A DNA stretch of 64,000 bases from Devosia sp. (GCF_014860165.1 NZ_JACZKG010000003.1:1-64000), one strand, 5' to 3'. Numbered from the stretch's first letter, positions 18,215 to 26,770 are shown. The notes: generated by a model not told the origin, from the sequence alone. Program-made: numbers and translations.

Positions 18215-18281
18215 TTGCAATTAATTCCTACTTGCAAGACGGATGCGAAAGGCGATAGGGATCATTTGCGAACGGTTCGCA
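18215..18281. promoter_or_regulatory. Two dyads upstream of the multicopper oxidase gene
   Basis: Two copies of the self-complementary TTGCAA lie at 18215-18220 and 18232-18237 with an 11-base spacer, and a perfect dyad TGCGAACGGTTCGCA lies at 18267-18281, 13 bases before the ATG. The AT-rich TTGCAA pair resembles Fur/Mur-type sites. A Fur-family gene ends this same three-gene cluster, so autoregulation is plausible. Confidence 0.4.
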
Positions 18282-18294
18282 TCTTGGATGCCAT

Positions 18295-19440
18295 ATGTCG
18301 AATAACGAACTTGCCCCCGAAACGGTGACCCGCCGGAGCCTGCTGATTGGTGGCCTTGTCGCCGCTGGCGGGGCTGCTGCCCTCGTCAACACCGCAGTGG
18401 CTCAGGATATGCCGGGGCACGACATGGGCACCATGCCGGCGGATGAGGCCACGACCCCCGCCGATCCCTACGCCGCGCCCAGCTCGCATAGCGGCGCCCA
18501 CGGCGACATGATCACGGTCGGCATGGTGGACCACGCCGCCAATGGCTTCGATCCCACCACCATGCTGACCGAGTGGGAGACCGGCACGCTGTCCACCATG
18601 GAGGATGGCCAGACCCTCCGCACTTTCGAGATCGAAGCGATCGACAAGGAAATCGAGATCGCTCCAGGAGTCATGTTCCCGGCCTGGACCTTCAATGGCC
18701 GCGTGCCAGGCCCGGCGCTGCGGGCGAAGGAGGGCGAGCGCCTGCGGGTCGTGTTCAAGAACTATGGCTCCCATCCGCATTCGATGCATTTCCATGGCAT
18801 CCATTCCGCCCGCATGGACGGTGTCCCCGGCGCCGGCCTGATCAATCCGGGCGAGGAGTTCGTCTACGAATTCGACGCCAGGCCGTTCGGCTGCCACCTC
18901 TATCACTGCCACGCGCTGCCGCTGAAACGGCACATGCACAAGGGCATGTACGGCGCCTTCATCATCGACCCCGATCCGGCGCTGCATCCCGAATTCGCCG
19001 ACGTCGCCGCCTCCCGCCTGCTCGGCACGCCCGAGAATGCCGGCTGGCAGGAAATGGTCATGGTGATGAATGCCTTCGACACCAATTTCGACAACGAGAA
19101 CGAATTCTACGCCGTCAACACCATCGCCCACGCCTACGCCCGGACGCCGATCCGCATCGTCAAGTCCAGGCCGGTCAGGATCTACCTGGTCAACGTCACC
19201 GAGTTCGACCCGATCAACTCGTTTCACCTGCACGCCAATTTCTTCGACTATTTCGACACCGGCACCAATCTGACCCCGACGCTGCGCACCGTCGACCTCA
19301 TCATGCAGTGCCAGGCCCAGCGCGGCATCCTCGAATTCTCGTTCAAGGAACACGAAGCCGGCAGCTACATGTTCCACCCGCACCAGACCGAGTTCACCGA
19401 ACTGGGCTGGATGGGCATGTTCGACGTAGTGGAGGGCTGA
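18295..19440 (+). CDS. Tat-exported multicopper oxidase (two-domain type)
   Basis: A 381-residue periplasmic copper enzyme. A Tat signal (TRRSLLIGGLVAAGGAAA) is followed by a Met/His-rich stretch (DMPGHDMGTM). Four HxH motifs of a trinuclear centre are visible: MHFHG, LYHCHALP, FHLHANF and FHPHQ. The type 1 copper ligands appear in YHCHALPLKRHMHKGM. About 380 residues fits the two-domain laccase-like group. It precedes a ZIP transporter by five bases and a Fur regulator, suggesting that it oxidises Cu(I), Fe(II) or Mn(II) in a metal-uptake context. The substrate is uncertain. Confidence 0.88.
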   Translation: MSNNELAPETVTRRSLLIGGLVAAGGAAALVNTAVAQDMPGHDMGTMPADEATTPADPYAAPSSHSGAHGDMITVGMVDHAANGFDPTTMLTEWETGTLSTMEDGQTLRTFEIEAIDKEIEIAPGVMFPAWTFNGRVPGPALRAKEGERLRVVFKNYGSHPHSMHFHGIHSARMDGVPGAGLINPGEEFVYEFDARPFGCHLYHCHALPLKRHMHKGMYGAFIIDPDPALHPEFADVAASRLLGTPENAGWQEMVMVMNAFDTNFDNENEFYAVNTIAHAYARTPIRIVKSRPVRIYLVNVTEFDPINSFHLHANFFDYFDTGTNLTPTLRTVDLIMQCQAQRGILEFSFKEHEAGSYMFHPHQTEFTELGWMGMFDVVEG

Positions 19441-19444
19441 GCCG

Positions 19445-20650
19445 ATGAACGATATGACCGAAGTGATGTCCCCCTCGGCCACGACGACCACCACCGGCAA
19501 AGGTAGGGCCCTTCTCTGGCTGCTGCTGCCGCTCGGACTGCTCTTGCTGGCCATCGCCTGGATCGCCTCCACCGATCCGCTGCGCAACTTCAACAATGGC
19601 GCGCCACCCGTCGAGGCGCTGACCTATGAGCGCACTGTGCTCGACGATACCGGCATCCATGTCCTGGTCCGCGCCGGCGGCTCCGAGCCGATGTCGATTG
19701 CCCAGGTGCAGGTCGACGATGCCTATTGGAACTTCACCCAAAACCCGCCCGGCCCGATCGCCCGCGGCAACACGGCCTGGCTCGACCTCGCCTATCCCTG
19801 GGTGCTCGGCGAAGCGCATGTCGTCAACATCATCACCAATACCGGCACCGCCTTCGCCCACGAAATCGCCGTCGCCGTGCCGACCCCGGTCCCCACCCAG
19901 TCGATGCTCTGGCAGCAGGCCCTGATCGGCATCATCGTCGGCGTCCTGCCAGTCGCCATTGGCCTCATGTGCTATCCGGCGCTGCGCGGCGTCGGCCAGA
20001 CTGGCATGAATGCCCTCCTGGCCCTCACCATCGGCCTCCTGGCTTTCCTGCTCGTCGACATGACCTTCGAGGCGCTGGAACTGAGCGCCGAATCCGCCGC
20101 CATGTTCCAGGGCTCATCCATGGTGGTGCTGGCGGCGCTGGCCAGCTTCCTCATCCTGATGGCCATCGGGCGCTGGCGCGGCACGCCGGCCGGCCTGTCG
20201 CTGTCCTTCTTCATCGCGCTGGGCATCGGGCTGCACAATTTCGGCGAGGGCCTGGCCATCGGCGCGGCTTTCGCGGCCGGTTCGGCGGGCCTCGGCACTT
20301 TCCTGGTGCTGGGCTTTGCCGTTCACAACGTCACCGAAGGCATCGGCATCGCCGCCCCCATCCTGAAGGTCCGCCCACCGCTCTGGAGCTTTGCCGCCCT
20401 GGCATTGCTCGCCGGCGCACCCGCCGTCTTCGGCCTGTGGCTGGGCAGTCTCGCCTATGCGCCGCAATGGTCCGCCCTGGCCCTCGCTGTGGGGGCCGGC
20501 GCCATCGCCCAGGTCATCGTCGAAGTCGGCGCCTATCTGCTGCGCTCCAACAAGGGCGCCCGCTCGCCGCTCTTCTCCCCGGCCGTGCTTGGCGGCTTCC
20601 TCGCCGGCATCGGCTTCATGTATCTCACCGCCGCCATCATCAAGATCTGA
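19445..20650 (+). CDS. ZIP-family metal transporter with extracytoplasmic N-terminal domain
   Basis: A 401-residue membrane protein. Residues ~25-45 form a first helix, ~50-155 a beta-rich extracytoplasmic domain, and the rest an eight-helix ZIP transporter. The ZIP metal-site motifs are intact: GLHNFGEGLAIGAAFAAG in helix 4 and AVHNVTEGIGIAAP in helix 5. ZIP proteins bring Zn, Fe or Mn into the cytoplasm. The N-terminal domain is not part of ordinary ZIPs. It begins five bases after the multicopper oxidase, so the oxidase may present oxidised or reduced metal to it. Confidence 0.88.
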   Translation: MNDMTEVMSPSATTTTTGKGRALLWLLLPLGLLLLAIAWIASTDPLRNFNNGAPPVEALTYERTVLDDTGIHVLVRAGGSEPMSIAQVQVDDAYWNFTQNPPGPIARGNTAWLDLAYPWVLGEAHVVNIITNTGTAFAHEIAVAVPTPVPTQSMLWQQALIGIIVGVLPVAIGLMCYPALRGVGQTGMNALLALTIGLLAFLLVDMTFEALELSAESAAMFQGSSMVVLAALASFLILMAIGRWRGTPAGLSLSFFIALGIGLHNFGEGLAIGAAFAAGSAGLGTFLVLGFAVHNVTEGIGIAAPILKVRPPLWSFAALALLAGAPAVFGLWLGSLAYAPQWSALALAVGAGAIAQVIVEVGAYLLRSNKGARSPLFSPAVLGGFLAGIGFMYLTAAIIKI

Positions 20651-20681
20651 GGCGGAGCAACCAGCGAGGAGTGTCGTGCCG

Positions 20682-21095
20682 ATGGCGTCAGTTGAGAGTT
20701 TCATCGCCGAATGCCGGATAAAGGGCATCAAGCTGACGGGGCAGCGCCGGGTTATCGCCCAGGTCATGGTGGAGGGACAGGGGCACCCGAACGCCGAGCA
20801 GATACACGCAGACGCAGCCCACCAGCATGATCGGATCTCGTTGGCGACCGTGTATCGAACGCTCCGCGTGCTGCGCGATGCCGGCATGGTCATCGAGCAC
20901 GCGTTCCCGGACGGTCGTTGCCACTATGAATTGGCCGGTCGCCCTCACCACGACCACCTGATCGATAAGGAAAGCGGCGCCATCGTTGAGTTCTGCGACC
21001 CCGAGATCGAACGGCTACAGCAAGCCATTGCCCTTCGCCTTGGCTATCGGCTAACCGGCCACCGCCTTGAGCTATATGGCGTTCGAGCGCGCTAA
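20682..21095 (+). CDS. Fur-family metalloregulator
   Basis: A 137-residue repressor. Visible are KLTGQRRVIAQVMVEG, the DNA-binding helix segment SLATVYRTLRVLRDAGMV and the regulatory metal motif YELAGRPHHDHLI. The paired CxxC zinc sites of Zur are absent, pointing to Fur, Mur or Irr relatives. GCGAGGAG precedes the ATG. It follows the ZIP gene by 31 bases and probably controls the oxidase-ZIP unit. The sensed metal is not settled. Confidence 0.9.
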   Translation: MASVESFIAECRIKGIKLTGQRRVIAQVMVEGQGHPNAEQIHADAAHQHDRISLATVYRTLRVLRDAGMVIEHAFPDGRCHYELAGRPHHDHLIDKESGAIVEFCDPEIERLQQAIALRLGYRLTGHRLELYGVRAR

Positions 21096-21147
21096 GCTGC
21101 CGCGGTAGTTTGCAGCGCCCAAAAGGGGCAGTCAGTGGGCACGTCAG

Positions 21148-21483
21148 TCACCAGCGCGGTGCGAAAAGGATGATCGCGGTGGCGACCAATGCGAGCGCAC
21201 CCCCAACAAGATCCCAGCGGTCCGGGGCCGTCCCGTCTATCAGCCACAGCCAAAGCAGCGACGCGACAATGTAGACGCCGCCATAGGCAGCATAGGCGCG
21301 GCCTGCGTGCTCGGCCGGCGCTAGCGTCAGCAGCCAGGCGAATGCGATCAGTGACGGGATGCCCGCCGCCAGCCAGATCGGCGACTGCCCCTGGCGCAGC
21401 CACACCCAGAACGCAAAGCATCCGGCGATCTCTGCCAGCGCCGCACCGGCGTAGATCAGTCCAGTGGTCACGACGATGGGCAT
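21148..21483 (-). CDS. UPF0060 membrane protein (YnfA family)
   Basis: A 111-residue protein with four transmembrane helices, beginning [20 protein letters not shown] and containing [20 protein letters not shown], the conserved features of YnfA. YnfA is a small-multidrug-resistance-like protein with reported efflux activity in enterobacteria, but the role in alphaproteobacteria is unclear. It is complete and stands alone, convergent with the Fur gene. Confidence 0.9.
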   Translation of the reverse strand: MPIVVTTGLIYAGAALAEIAGCFAFWVWLRQGQSPIWLAAGIPSLIAFAWLLTLAPAEHAGRAYAAYGGVYIVASLLWLWLIDGTAPDRWDLVGGALALVATAIILFAPRW

Positions 21484-21519
21484 GGCCGCCTCCCGATTAG
21501 GTCAGGTTGGTTGACACCA

Positions 21520-22025
21520 TCAAATGCTCGTCGTCAACGCGGTCAGCCAACCGGGCGCACCAGCGGTAAGCGCCGTTTGGATCGGACGATCTAGGCCGGT
21601 CAGCGTCAGGGTGCCGGCCGTCACCAGGAGGGCGCCGAGAACCATCTTGAGCGTCGACGCTGCCCGGACCATGCCACCACGCCAGCGAAGCAGCAACTCG
21701 CGCGACAGCATGACCAGGATGAGAAGCGGCACCGCCGTGCCCACGCCGAACGCCATCATGGTGATGGCGACTTCGACCAGGTTCTCTCCCCGGGCAGCCA
21801 TCAGCGAGGCAGCGCCAAGTGTTGGCCCAACGCACGGCGTCCAAACGGCGCCCATCAACAGGCCGACGCCGAACTGCCCGCCGACGCCGGCCGTCGAGAA
21901 CTTGCCGAAGCGATGCTCAGTCCAGTTGGCGACCGGTCCCGCAGCGGTCGCAAAGCGGGTTTGTAAATGTGGCACGAGCAGGACCGCGCCGACCGCGATC
22001 ATCAGGATGGCTGCCATCACATCAG
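21520..22025 (-). pseudogene. CcdA/DsbD-like membrane protein, N-terminus missing
   Basis: The reverse frame from 22020 encodes the C-terminal ~165 residues of a cytochrome c biogenesis/thiol-reductant transporter: FGVGLLMGAVWTPCVGPTLG, MLSRELLLRWRGG and a C-terminal helix pair. The first helices with the other redox cysteine are absent and the similarity breaks near 22025. With only one of the two cysteines that shuttle electrons it should not work. Intact homologues supply reductant to CcmG-like proteins such as the one at 12,301. Confidence 0.65.
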
Positions 22026-22257
22026 GGAACCTGCCTCACACTCAGAGCAAGCCCGACTACCTATGCTTTCGGGAGATGGCTCAGCCCTGCTGAACGTCCG
22101 ACATGGGCCGGGCGCGAAGCGGTCGGCGGATTCGCATAACATGCAGTCTGGAACGGAGCAGTGGGTTCCGCTTCCCCGGCCTAATCGACGTCACCAGGCG
22201 TCTCCTCTCGTCCGCAATTGGGAGCATCGCCTCATTTTGCATCGCGCCAGAGGACCG

Positions 22258-22345
22258 CAGTATTTCTGGTCTCGGTTCACTTTTCTCACCGGCGCAAGGT
22301 CCATTTTCGGATTTCGCCAAACCAAAGCACGCTACTGGCTATTGT
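22258..22345 (-). pseudogene. Duplicate 3' end of the P2-type cation ATPase
   Basis: The reverse strand encodes SSVLWFGEIRKWTLRR, identical to the last residues of the ATPase at 175-2982 apart from its final four. DNA similarity with 147-233 extends about 25 bases past the stop codon. Nothing else of the gene is present. The flanking sequence 22026-22257 and 22346-22560 has no recognised gene. Confidence 0.8.
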
Positions 22346-22563
22346 TCCGGCGCTTGTCTCCAACAGGTCGGAGATTCGGTGGGTGCTCATGTTGCGGGCG
22401 CTCGGCTTCAACATCGGCACGTTCGCCTCAACGAGGGTCATGCCACCCTTTTGCTTTGGTCCAGGCACAACTTTTCGCATGCGGCGATTGAAACTTAGCA
22501 GCGCCCTGAAAAACATTGTAAACCACTCTGTGTCATGCTTCGCCGCTGTGGCGGAGCGTTCGC

Positions 22564-22887
22564 ATGTGGAATTCATTCAAGACAGAACTGAGTCAACTGC
22601 TGGACCTCAGCAAAGACGCGCTTCACATCCACATTGGTATCGCCATCTTCCTCCTTGCCGCCGTTCTCCTGCGAAAATCGCTTGGTAGTTGGGTGCCATG
22701 GCTCGTTGTATTAGCCCTGCAGATGGTCAACGAATATCTCGACGCATTTCACGGCCTGCATGGGTCCTGGGCACTATTTTTCGATGGCGGCATTAAAGAC
22801 ATCGCCAATACGATGTTTTGGCCCACGCTTATTGTGTTGCTGTCGCGTCATATCAGCCATCGAGCGATTAAAGCCGAAATTGTGTAA
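22564..22887 (+). CDS. Small integral membrane protein (107 aa)
   Basis: Starts MWNSFKTELSQLLDLSKDAL, then three hydrophobic segments (IAIFLLAAVLLRKSL, VPWLVVLALQMVNEYLDAF, TMFWPTLIVLLSR). The acidic and aromatic residues between the helices (NEYLDAFHGLHGSW, DIAN) look conserved-type. Similar unnamed proteins exist in proteobacteria (recollection). Its last ~10 residues abut an IstB fragment and may not be native. Function unknown. Confidence 0.6.
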   Translation: MWNSFKTELSQLLDLSKDALHIHIGIAIFLLAAVLLRKSLGSWVPWLVVLALQMVNEYLDAFHGLHGSWALFFDGGIKDIANTMFWPTLIVLLSRHISHRAIKAEIV

Positions 22888-22990
22888 CAGCAACTGGCCT
22901 CTGGACTGGGCGAAGGGCAGATAGCCCAGTTCATCGAGCACGACGAAGTCCAGTCGGACCATATAGTCTGCCATGCGCCCCTGCTCGCCA
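22888..22990 (-). mobile_element. istB: IS21-family IstB fragment
   Basis: The reverse strand reads RLDFVVLDELGYLPFAQS and RGQLL, the Walker B region of IstB, the ATPase helper of IS21 transposition. Only ~35 codons remain. From 22991 to 23248 no gene is recognised; one reverse frame there may be more decayed IS DNA. Confidence 0.75.
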
Positions 22991-23248
22991 TGGAGGGCTG
23001 ATTGGCATGGTTATGCTCCTGCGAGAGGGCCGTGGCGCTCCTAGATGAGACTTTCCGCGGTGGCAAGGTCAAGCGATGTGTTGATGGCCGCTCATGGCCC
23101 CTCGGCTTCCGATCGCGAACGCTGATAGTCGCGCTCGCGATCCGGCCAGATGCTCTTGATGAAGAGAACGCCAGGCCAACGAGCGCCTTCACGATGTGTT
23201 CGTATCTCCGTGATGAATGCGGGCAGGCTTGGGGCCTGCCCTTGGTGC

Positions 23249-23449
23249 TCATGGCTGCGGTATAGCAGTATAGCCGGCATCGGTGATTGCAGTGGCGAAC
23301 ACCGATGCAGGCTTGTCGCTCTGGATTTCGACATGGTGCGCCTTGAGGTCTATTCTGACCTGTGCCCCAGGATCGACGGCCTTCACCGCCTTGTCTACGC
23401 TCAAAGCGCAATGGCCGCAGGTCATGTCGTTGACTTTAAACTTGTACAT
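23249..23449 (-). CDS. copZ: CopZ-like copper chaperone (HMA domain, 66 aa)
   Basis: A single heavy-metal-associated domain with NDMTCGHCALSVDKAVKAV near residues 7-25, where the two cysteines bind Cu(I). The beta-alpha-beta-beta-alpha-beta fold is complete and ends with DAGYTAIPQP. It is cytoplasmic and would deliver Cu(I) to CopA. GGAG precedes the start at 23449. A CueR-type promoter lies just upstream. It is paralogous to the gene at 32,846, with the same length and motif. Confidence 0.9.
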   Translation of the reverse strand: MYKFKVNDMTCGHCALSVDKAVKAVDPGAQVRIDLKAHHVEIQSDKPASVFATAITDAGYTAIPQP

Positions 23450-23478
23450 GAACGACTCCGAGAAAATGTAACGGGAGG

Positions 23479-23509
23479 AATGTGGGCTTCCCCACAGTAG
23501 GAAGGTCAA
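23479..23509 (-). promoter_or_regulatory. CueR-type promoter of the first copZ
   Basis: On the reverse strand TTGACC is followed by a 19-base spacer (TTCCTACTGTGGGGAAGCC) and CACATT. The spacer length and CTTCC...GGAAG dyad match copper-responsive MerR promoters. It is nearly identical to the promoter at 32,786. Confidence 0.75.
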
Positions 23510-23559
23510 AGACGCATCTAGATGCAGTTCGGGATTGATTGATCGCTGCGGTGTCCGCC

Positions 23560-24258
23560 TCACGCGGCATCTATCGCGACGCTCGGTATTTTGTCGCGAC
23601 CCCTGCGGGCTCTGCGCCAAACCACATAGGTCGCGCACCAGCGCAAAACCTGCACGGACAACGTCAGGCCGACGACAAACCAGGTGACCGGATTGGGTGG
23701 AGGGTCAGGCCGGTGATAGTGCAGGAAGTGCATGAGGAGGAAATATCCCGCGTGGAGCACCACGAGGATCCAGATGGCGCTGGCCGCCGACTGAAGCCAC
23801 TTCCACGTTCTTGGTCCAAACAGGACAATTGCGCGATCATTGCTGATCAGTGCCAGCCCGATGGCTGGAACCAAGGCAAATAGTCCAATCCAGTTGGCAA
23901 GGCCGAGGCCATGTTCCGCCAGCACGTAGCGTTGAAGGGTCGGATGAAAAGCGAAACCGCTGAGCCGCCAAAGATCGAGGCCAAACCAGCCAATGAACAC
24001 GATTGCCGTATGCAGTGTGGCGGCAACACCGGAATAGACGCCCAGTTCTCGACGCCAGGGAAGAACGGGTGACGCGCGCGGAAGCAGCGTCACGATAGGA
24101 CCCAGAGCCATGGTGAGGGCAATAAGAATGAAGGCGGTGTCGCCAAAGGCCCTGTTCCAGCGGTGCATCGGGTCCCACTCACCCCTTAGCCATCCAAACA
24201 GCAACACCGCCACAGCGGCAGCGACCAGGACCACCAGATGTCGCACGGGTGTCTTCAT
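23560..24258 (-). CDS. Ferric-reductase-like transmembrane protein (heme b type)
   Basis: A 232-residue membrane protein with about six helices. Histidines in helices (TLHTAIVFIGWFGLDLW; HAGYFLLMHFLHYH) resemble the heme-binding pairs of FRD-domain proteins such as MsrQ and the Nox/ferric-reductase family. The start at 24258 overlaps the stop of the L,D-transpeptidase gene by four bases, so it is the last gene of an operon that includes DsbB. A role moving electrons across the membrane is likely. The acceptor is not known. Confidence 0.75.
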   Translation of the reverse strand: MKTPVRHLVVLVAAAVAVLLFGWLRGEWDPMHRWNRAFGDTAFILIALTMALGPIVTLLPRASPVLPWRRELGVYSGVAATLHTAIVFIGWFGLDLWRLSGFAFHPTLQRYVLAEHGLGLANWIGLFALVPAIGLALISNDRAIVLFGPRTWKWLQSAASAIWILVVLHAGYFLLMHFLHYHRPDPPPNPVTWFVVGLTLSVQVLRWCATYVVWRRARRGRDKIPSVAIDAA

Positions 24259-24902
24259 GCTGTTTGCTGGACCACGATCGCACTGCCCACGGGAACGCGG
24301 CTGTACAGGTCTATGACGTCTTGATTGATCAGCCGGACACAACCGCTGGACACCGCCAGCCCGATGGTGGTCGGATCGCTGGTGCCATGTACGCGATAAA
24401 GCGTGTCGCGCCCGTCCTGGAAAATATAGAGCGCCCTAGCGCCCAGTGGGTTGTCCAGCCCCGGAGCCATACCGTTCCGGTAGGGTTCAAGTTCGGGCTG
24501 CCGCACGATCATTTCGGACGGTGGGGTCCAAGTGGGCCACTCCCGCTTCAGGCGAATTTCCCCACGCCCCGACCAGGTGAAGCCATCACGCCCGATGCCA
24601 ACCCCATAACGCATGGCCTTGCCGCCCTCTGCCACCAAATAGAGGTAGCGGTGCGCAGTATCGACGACGATCGTGCCTGGGCGCTCGGTCGTCGTATAGT
24701 CGGTGAGTTGTCGCCGGTAGCCCGGACGGATCAGACTGACGTCAACCGGTGGAATATCGAACGCTTCCCCATGAATACCGGCGTAAAGTGGCGCATCGGG
24801 ATCCGCCGTTAACGCCGTCGCCTGCTGGGCGTGCGTGCGATTTAAGGTCATCGGCAGAGCCGACATGGCCGTCAGACCAGCGATAAAGTGGCGTCGTTGC
24901 AT
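24255..24902 (-). CDS. L,D-transpeptidase (YkuD domain), short form
   Basis: A 215-residue exported enzyme with a Tat-like signal (RRHFIAGLTAMSALPM). The YkuD catalytic motif reads VHGTSDPTTIG followed by VSSGCVRLINQD, with the catalytic Cys in SSGCVRL. These enzymes make 3-3 cross-links in peptidoglycan or attach proteins to it. It lies between a small anchored protein and a heme reductase, so envelope maintenance under copper stress is a reasonable inference. L,D-transpeptidase cysteines are copper-sensitive in other bacteria. Confidence 0.9.
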   Translation of the reverse strand: MQRRHFIAGLTAMSALPMTLNRTHAQQATALTADPDAPLYAGIHGEAFDIPPVDVSLIRPGYRRQLTDYTTTERPGTIVVDTAHRYLYLVAEGGKAMRYGVGIGRDGFTWSGRGEIRLKREWPTWTPPSEMIVRQPELEPYRNGMAPGLDNPLGARALYIFQDGRDTLYRVHGTSDPTTIGLAVSSGCVRLINQDVIDLYSRVPVGSAIVVQQTA

Positions 24903-24925
24903 TGGATACCTCTTGTATTATGCAG

Positions 24926-25369
24926 TTAGCGAACCGTTATGGGGATTTGTAGCGAGTTGCCGTCGGCCTCGATCTCGACCGTCCAGGCGCCTGCCATGGC
25001 GGGTTCGAGAATGGCCTGAAAACGGGTGGGGCCGAGCGCGCGCGTCCGCGGACGCCCGGTCATGGCGTGCCCGCGCATGAATGCGGAGATGACCGGCCAA
25101 GGCGGCGGCCGCATGTTGTCCTGATCCTTAGCGAACAGTTCGACATCCACTAGCAACGCCTGTGACGGCTGGGAACTCACAGCGGCCGACAGCGTCCAGC
25201 GATCCAGCTCAATGGTACCGCGCGACGCTGATGCAGGCTGCCGCGGGGAGATCACAGAAAGCAGCGCTGGCGCGGCCAACATGGCGATAATCGCGAAGAG
25301 TGCTACAACCGGTAGCCAAGCCATAAGCTGCCAGGTCGATTGACGATGTCGGAGCGAATCGCGCCTCAT
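24926..25369 (-). CDS. Membrane-anchored FixH/YtkA-like protein
   Basis: A 147-residue protein with one N-terminal helix (LMAWLPVVALFAIIAMLAAP) and a beta-rich periplasmic domain ending in a pattern (GPTRFQAILEPAMAGAWTVE) like the Ig-like domain of FixH/YtkA proteins. Its ATG overlaps the DsbB stop by four bases. FixH-type proteins are linked to copper handling in oxidase assembly. The residues MRPPPWP and RGHAMTGRP may be metal-binding. Assignment is tentative. Confidence 0.55.
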   Translation of the reverse strand: MRRDSLRHRQSTWQLMAWLPVVALFAIIAMLAAPALLSVISPRQPASASRGTIELDRWTLSAAVSSQPSQALLVDVELFAKDQDNMRPPPWPVISAFMRGHAMTGRPRTRALGPTRFQAILEPAMAGAWTVEIEADGNSLQIPITVR

Positions 25370-25896
25370 GGCTGGGTTTGGCGGGTTGGCTCGGCGCCCG
25401 CCTTGCGCAGGCCAAGTGAGAATCCTACCAGGACCGAGATCAGCAACGAGAGCCCCGCGTTCCAACCAGCCAGACTCAAGCCGAGGAAACGGAACTGGAC
25501 TTGGTCGCAGGGGACAACGCGGGCATTGTTCAAGTCGGCCATGGCATCAAAACTGACATCCGAGCCGGTTCCTGTACATGCGGTCGGACCGGACCAGAGT
25601 TTCCACTCCACTCCCGCATGGTAGACGCCGAGATAGGTTCCCCACAGAAAGAAAGCCAGGGCGCAAAGTCTCAATCCAACGCGGACACTCCTGGCAGGTG
25701 CGAGAAGGCTCGCGAGCAGAAGCGGGATACCAAAATAGTAAGGCAAGCGCTGTGTCAGGCACAACTCACATGGCACCAGGCCCCCAAGGATTTCGGAGGC
25801 CAGCGCCCCGAGGATCGTCGCGGTGGCGAGTCCCAGCGCCACACGCGCCGGATCTGGATAGCCAGAGATCACACCCATGGCAGCACCAGTGTCCAC
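25366..25896 (-). CDS. dsbB: Disulfide bond formation protein DsbB-like
   Basis: A 176-residue membrane protein with four helices. Redox pairs are CELC near residues 43-46 (VPCELCLTQRLPYY) and two later periplasmic cysteines (TACTGTG and VVPCDQ). DsbB reoxidises DsbA using quinone. No dsbA is seen nearby. An in-frame ATG at 25878 could also serve. First gene of the operon with the anchored protein, transpeptidase and heme reductase. Confidence 0.9.
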   Translation of the reverse strand: MDTGAAMGVISGYPDPARVALGLATATILGALASEILGGLVPCELCLTQRLPYYFGIPLLLASLLAPARSVRVGLRLCALAFFLWGTYLGVYHAGVEWKLWSGPTACTGTGSDVSFDAMADLNNARVVPCDQVQFRFLGLSLAGWNAGLSLLISVLVGFSLGLRKAGAEPTRQTQP

Positions 25897-26071
25897 CGAC
25901 TTGGGACCTGTTCTACCACCCGGGTGTTGGGTTGGGATTTGTCGATTAGCGCCCCAGCGCTAATGGGGGTCTGTCGGAGGGGCATAAAGCCCCGCGACAG
26001 CACAAAGTTCAGCATGATTAGACCTCATCAAAGCATTGCGCGCGGAACGTCGTCGTTCCGCGGTCGATTGC

Positions 26072-26416
26072 TCAGATGCGTCTAGGAGGTTGCTCTGGAT
26101 CGTAAGGCTCGGTGCCGTCGCTAATCACAGGCGCAGGGAAGCCCCAGCGCTCGCGTGATATCGCGGCTTGGGGCAGGCCCGCTAGCCGTAGCATGGGCAA
26201 TTCGTGCGCATGGTCAGCGGCAACGTGATGACCTGCATTATTTGCGCTGAAGTGGTCTTGGCTCGACCTGGCATCGGCTTCCTGAACAACCATCACCGAA
26301 TGCTCGACTTCACTGGCATGGCCTACCGATTGCCACAACGGCACGAGCGCCAGCCCAGCAACCACCATTGCCAGCATGAGGCTCTTCAGCAGAAGTTGGA
26401 CCGATCGTGGAATCAT
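26072..26416 (-). CDS. Small exported His-rich protein with PPRR tail (114 aa)
   Basis: An N-terminal helix (LLLKSLMLAMVVAGLALVPL) leads to a His-rich middle (HFSANNAGHHVAADHAHELP) and the tail DPEQPPRRI. No domain is recognised. The organisation (export helix, His or Cys cluster, short tail with Pro-Pro and Arg) recurs in four other genes here (39042, 41126, 48959, 56227), so it is probably a periplasmic metal-related family. 26417-26770 upstream holds no recognised gene. Confidence 0.6.
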   Translation of the reverse strand: MIPRSVQLLLKSLMLAMVVAGLALVPLWQSVGHASEVEHSVMVVQEADARSSQDHFSANNAGHHVAADHAHELPMLRLAGLPQAAISRERWGFPAPVISDGTEPYDPEQPPRRI

Positions 26417-26770
26417 GCACCATATCGCAGGATATAGACGGCGGCATTGTGGCGGGGTTCGACGATGCGGTCCAGACACAAGTTTGTCGCACGACGACGC
26501 TCGGAGCATATCTATGCGGGGGGAACGTCGCCCGCTGTGCGTGCCCTTGTTGGCTCCGATTTGCCCCTGGAGGCCCGCTACGCTCCCTGTGGAAGAGCGA
26601 GGAGATCGGCGAGCGTCTCGCGCTAACCTGAAAAGGTGTCGTAAAAGACCTGCGCATACGCCCGTTGGAGCTTTTGCTTCCTCGGCTACCAACGATCAGT
26701 TTTGGCAATCGATTAGCGTATTGCTCCTTTAGATGAGGCCAGGCCGGCATGCGCCGGTCCGACGCGCTCG

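Noticed and set aside
18262-19596. 444-codon reverse open frame over the multicopper oxidase
   Set aside because: Repetitive Val/Gly/Asp composition typical of an antisense shadow; the forward strand has copper motifs and a Tat signal.
24318-24332. TTGATTGATCAG as an FNR site
   Set aside because: Half-sites are two bases apart instead of four and lie inside the L,D-transpeptidase gene.
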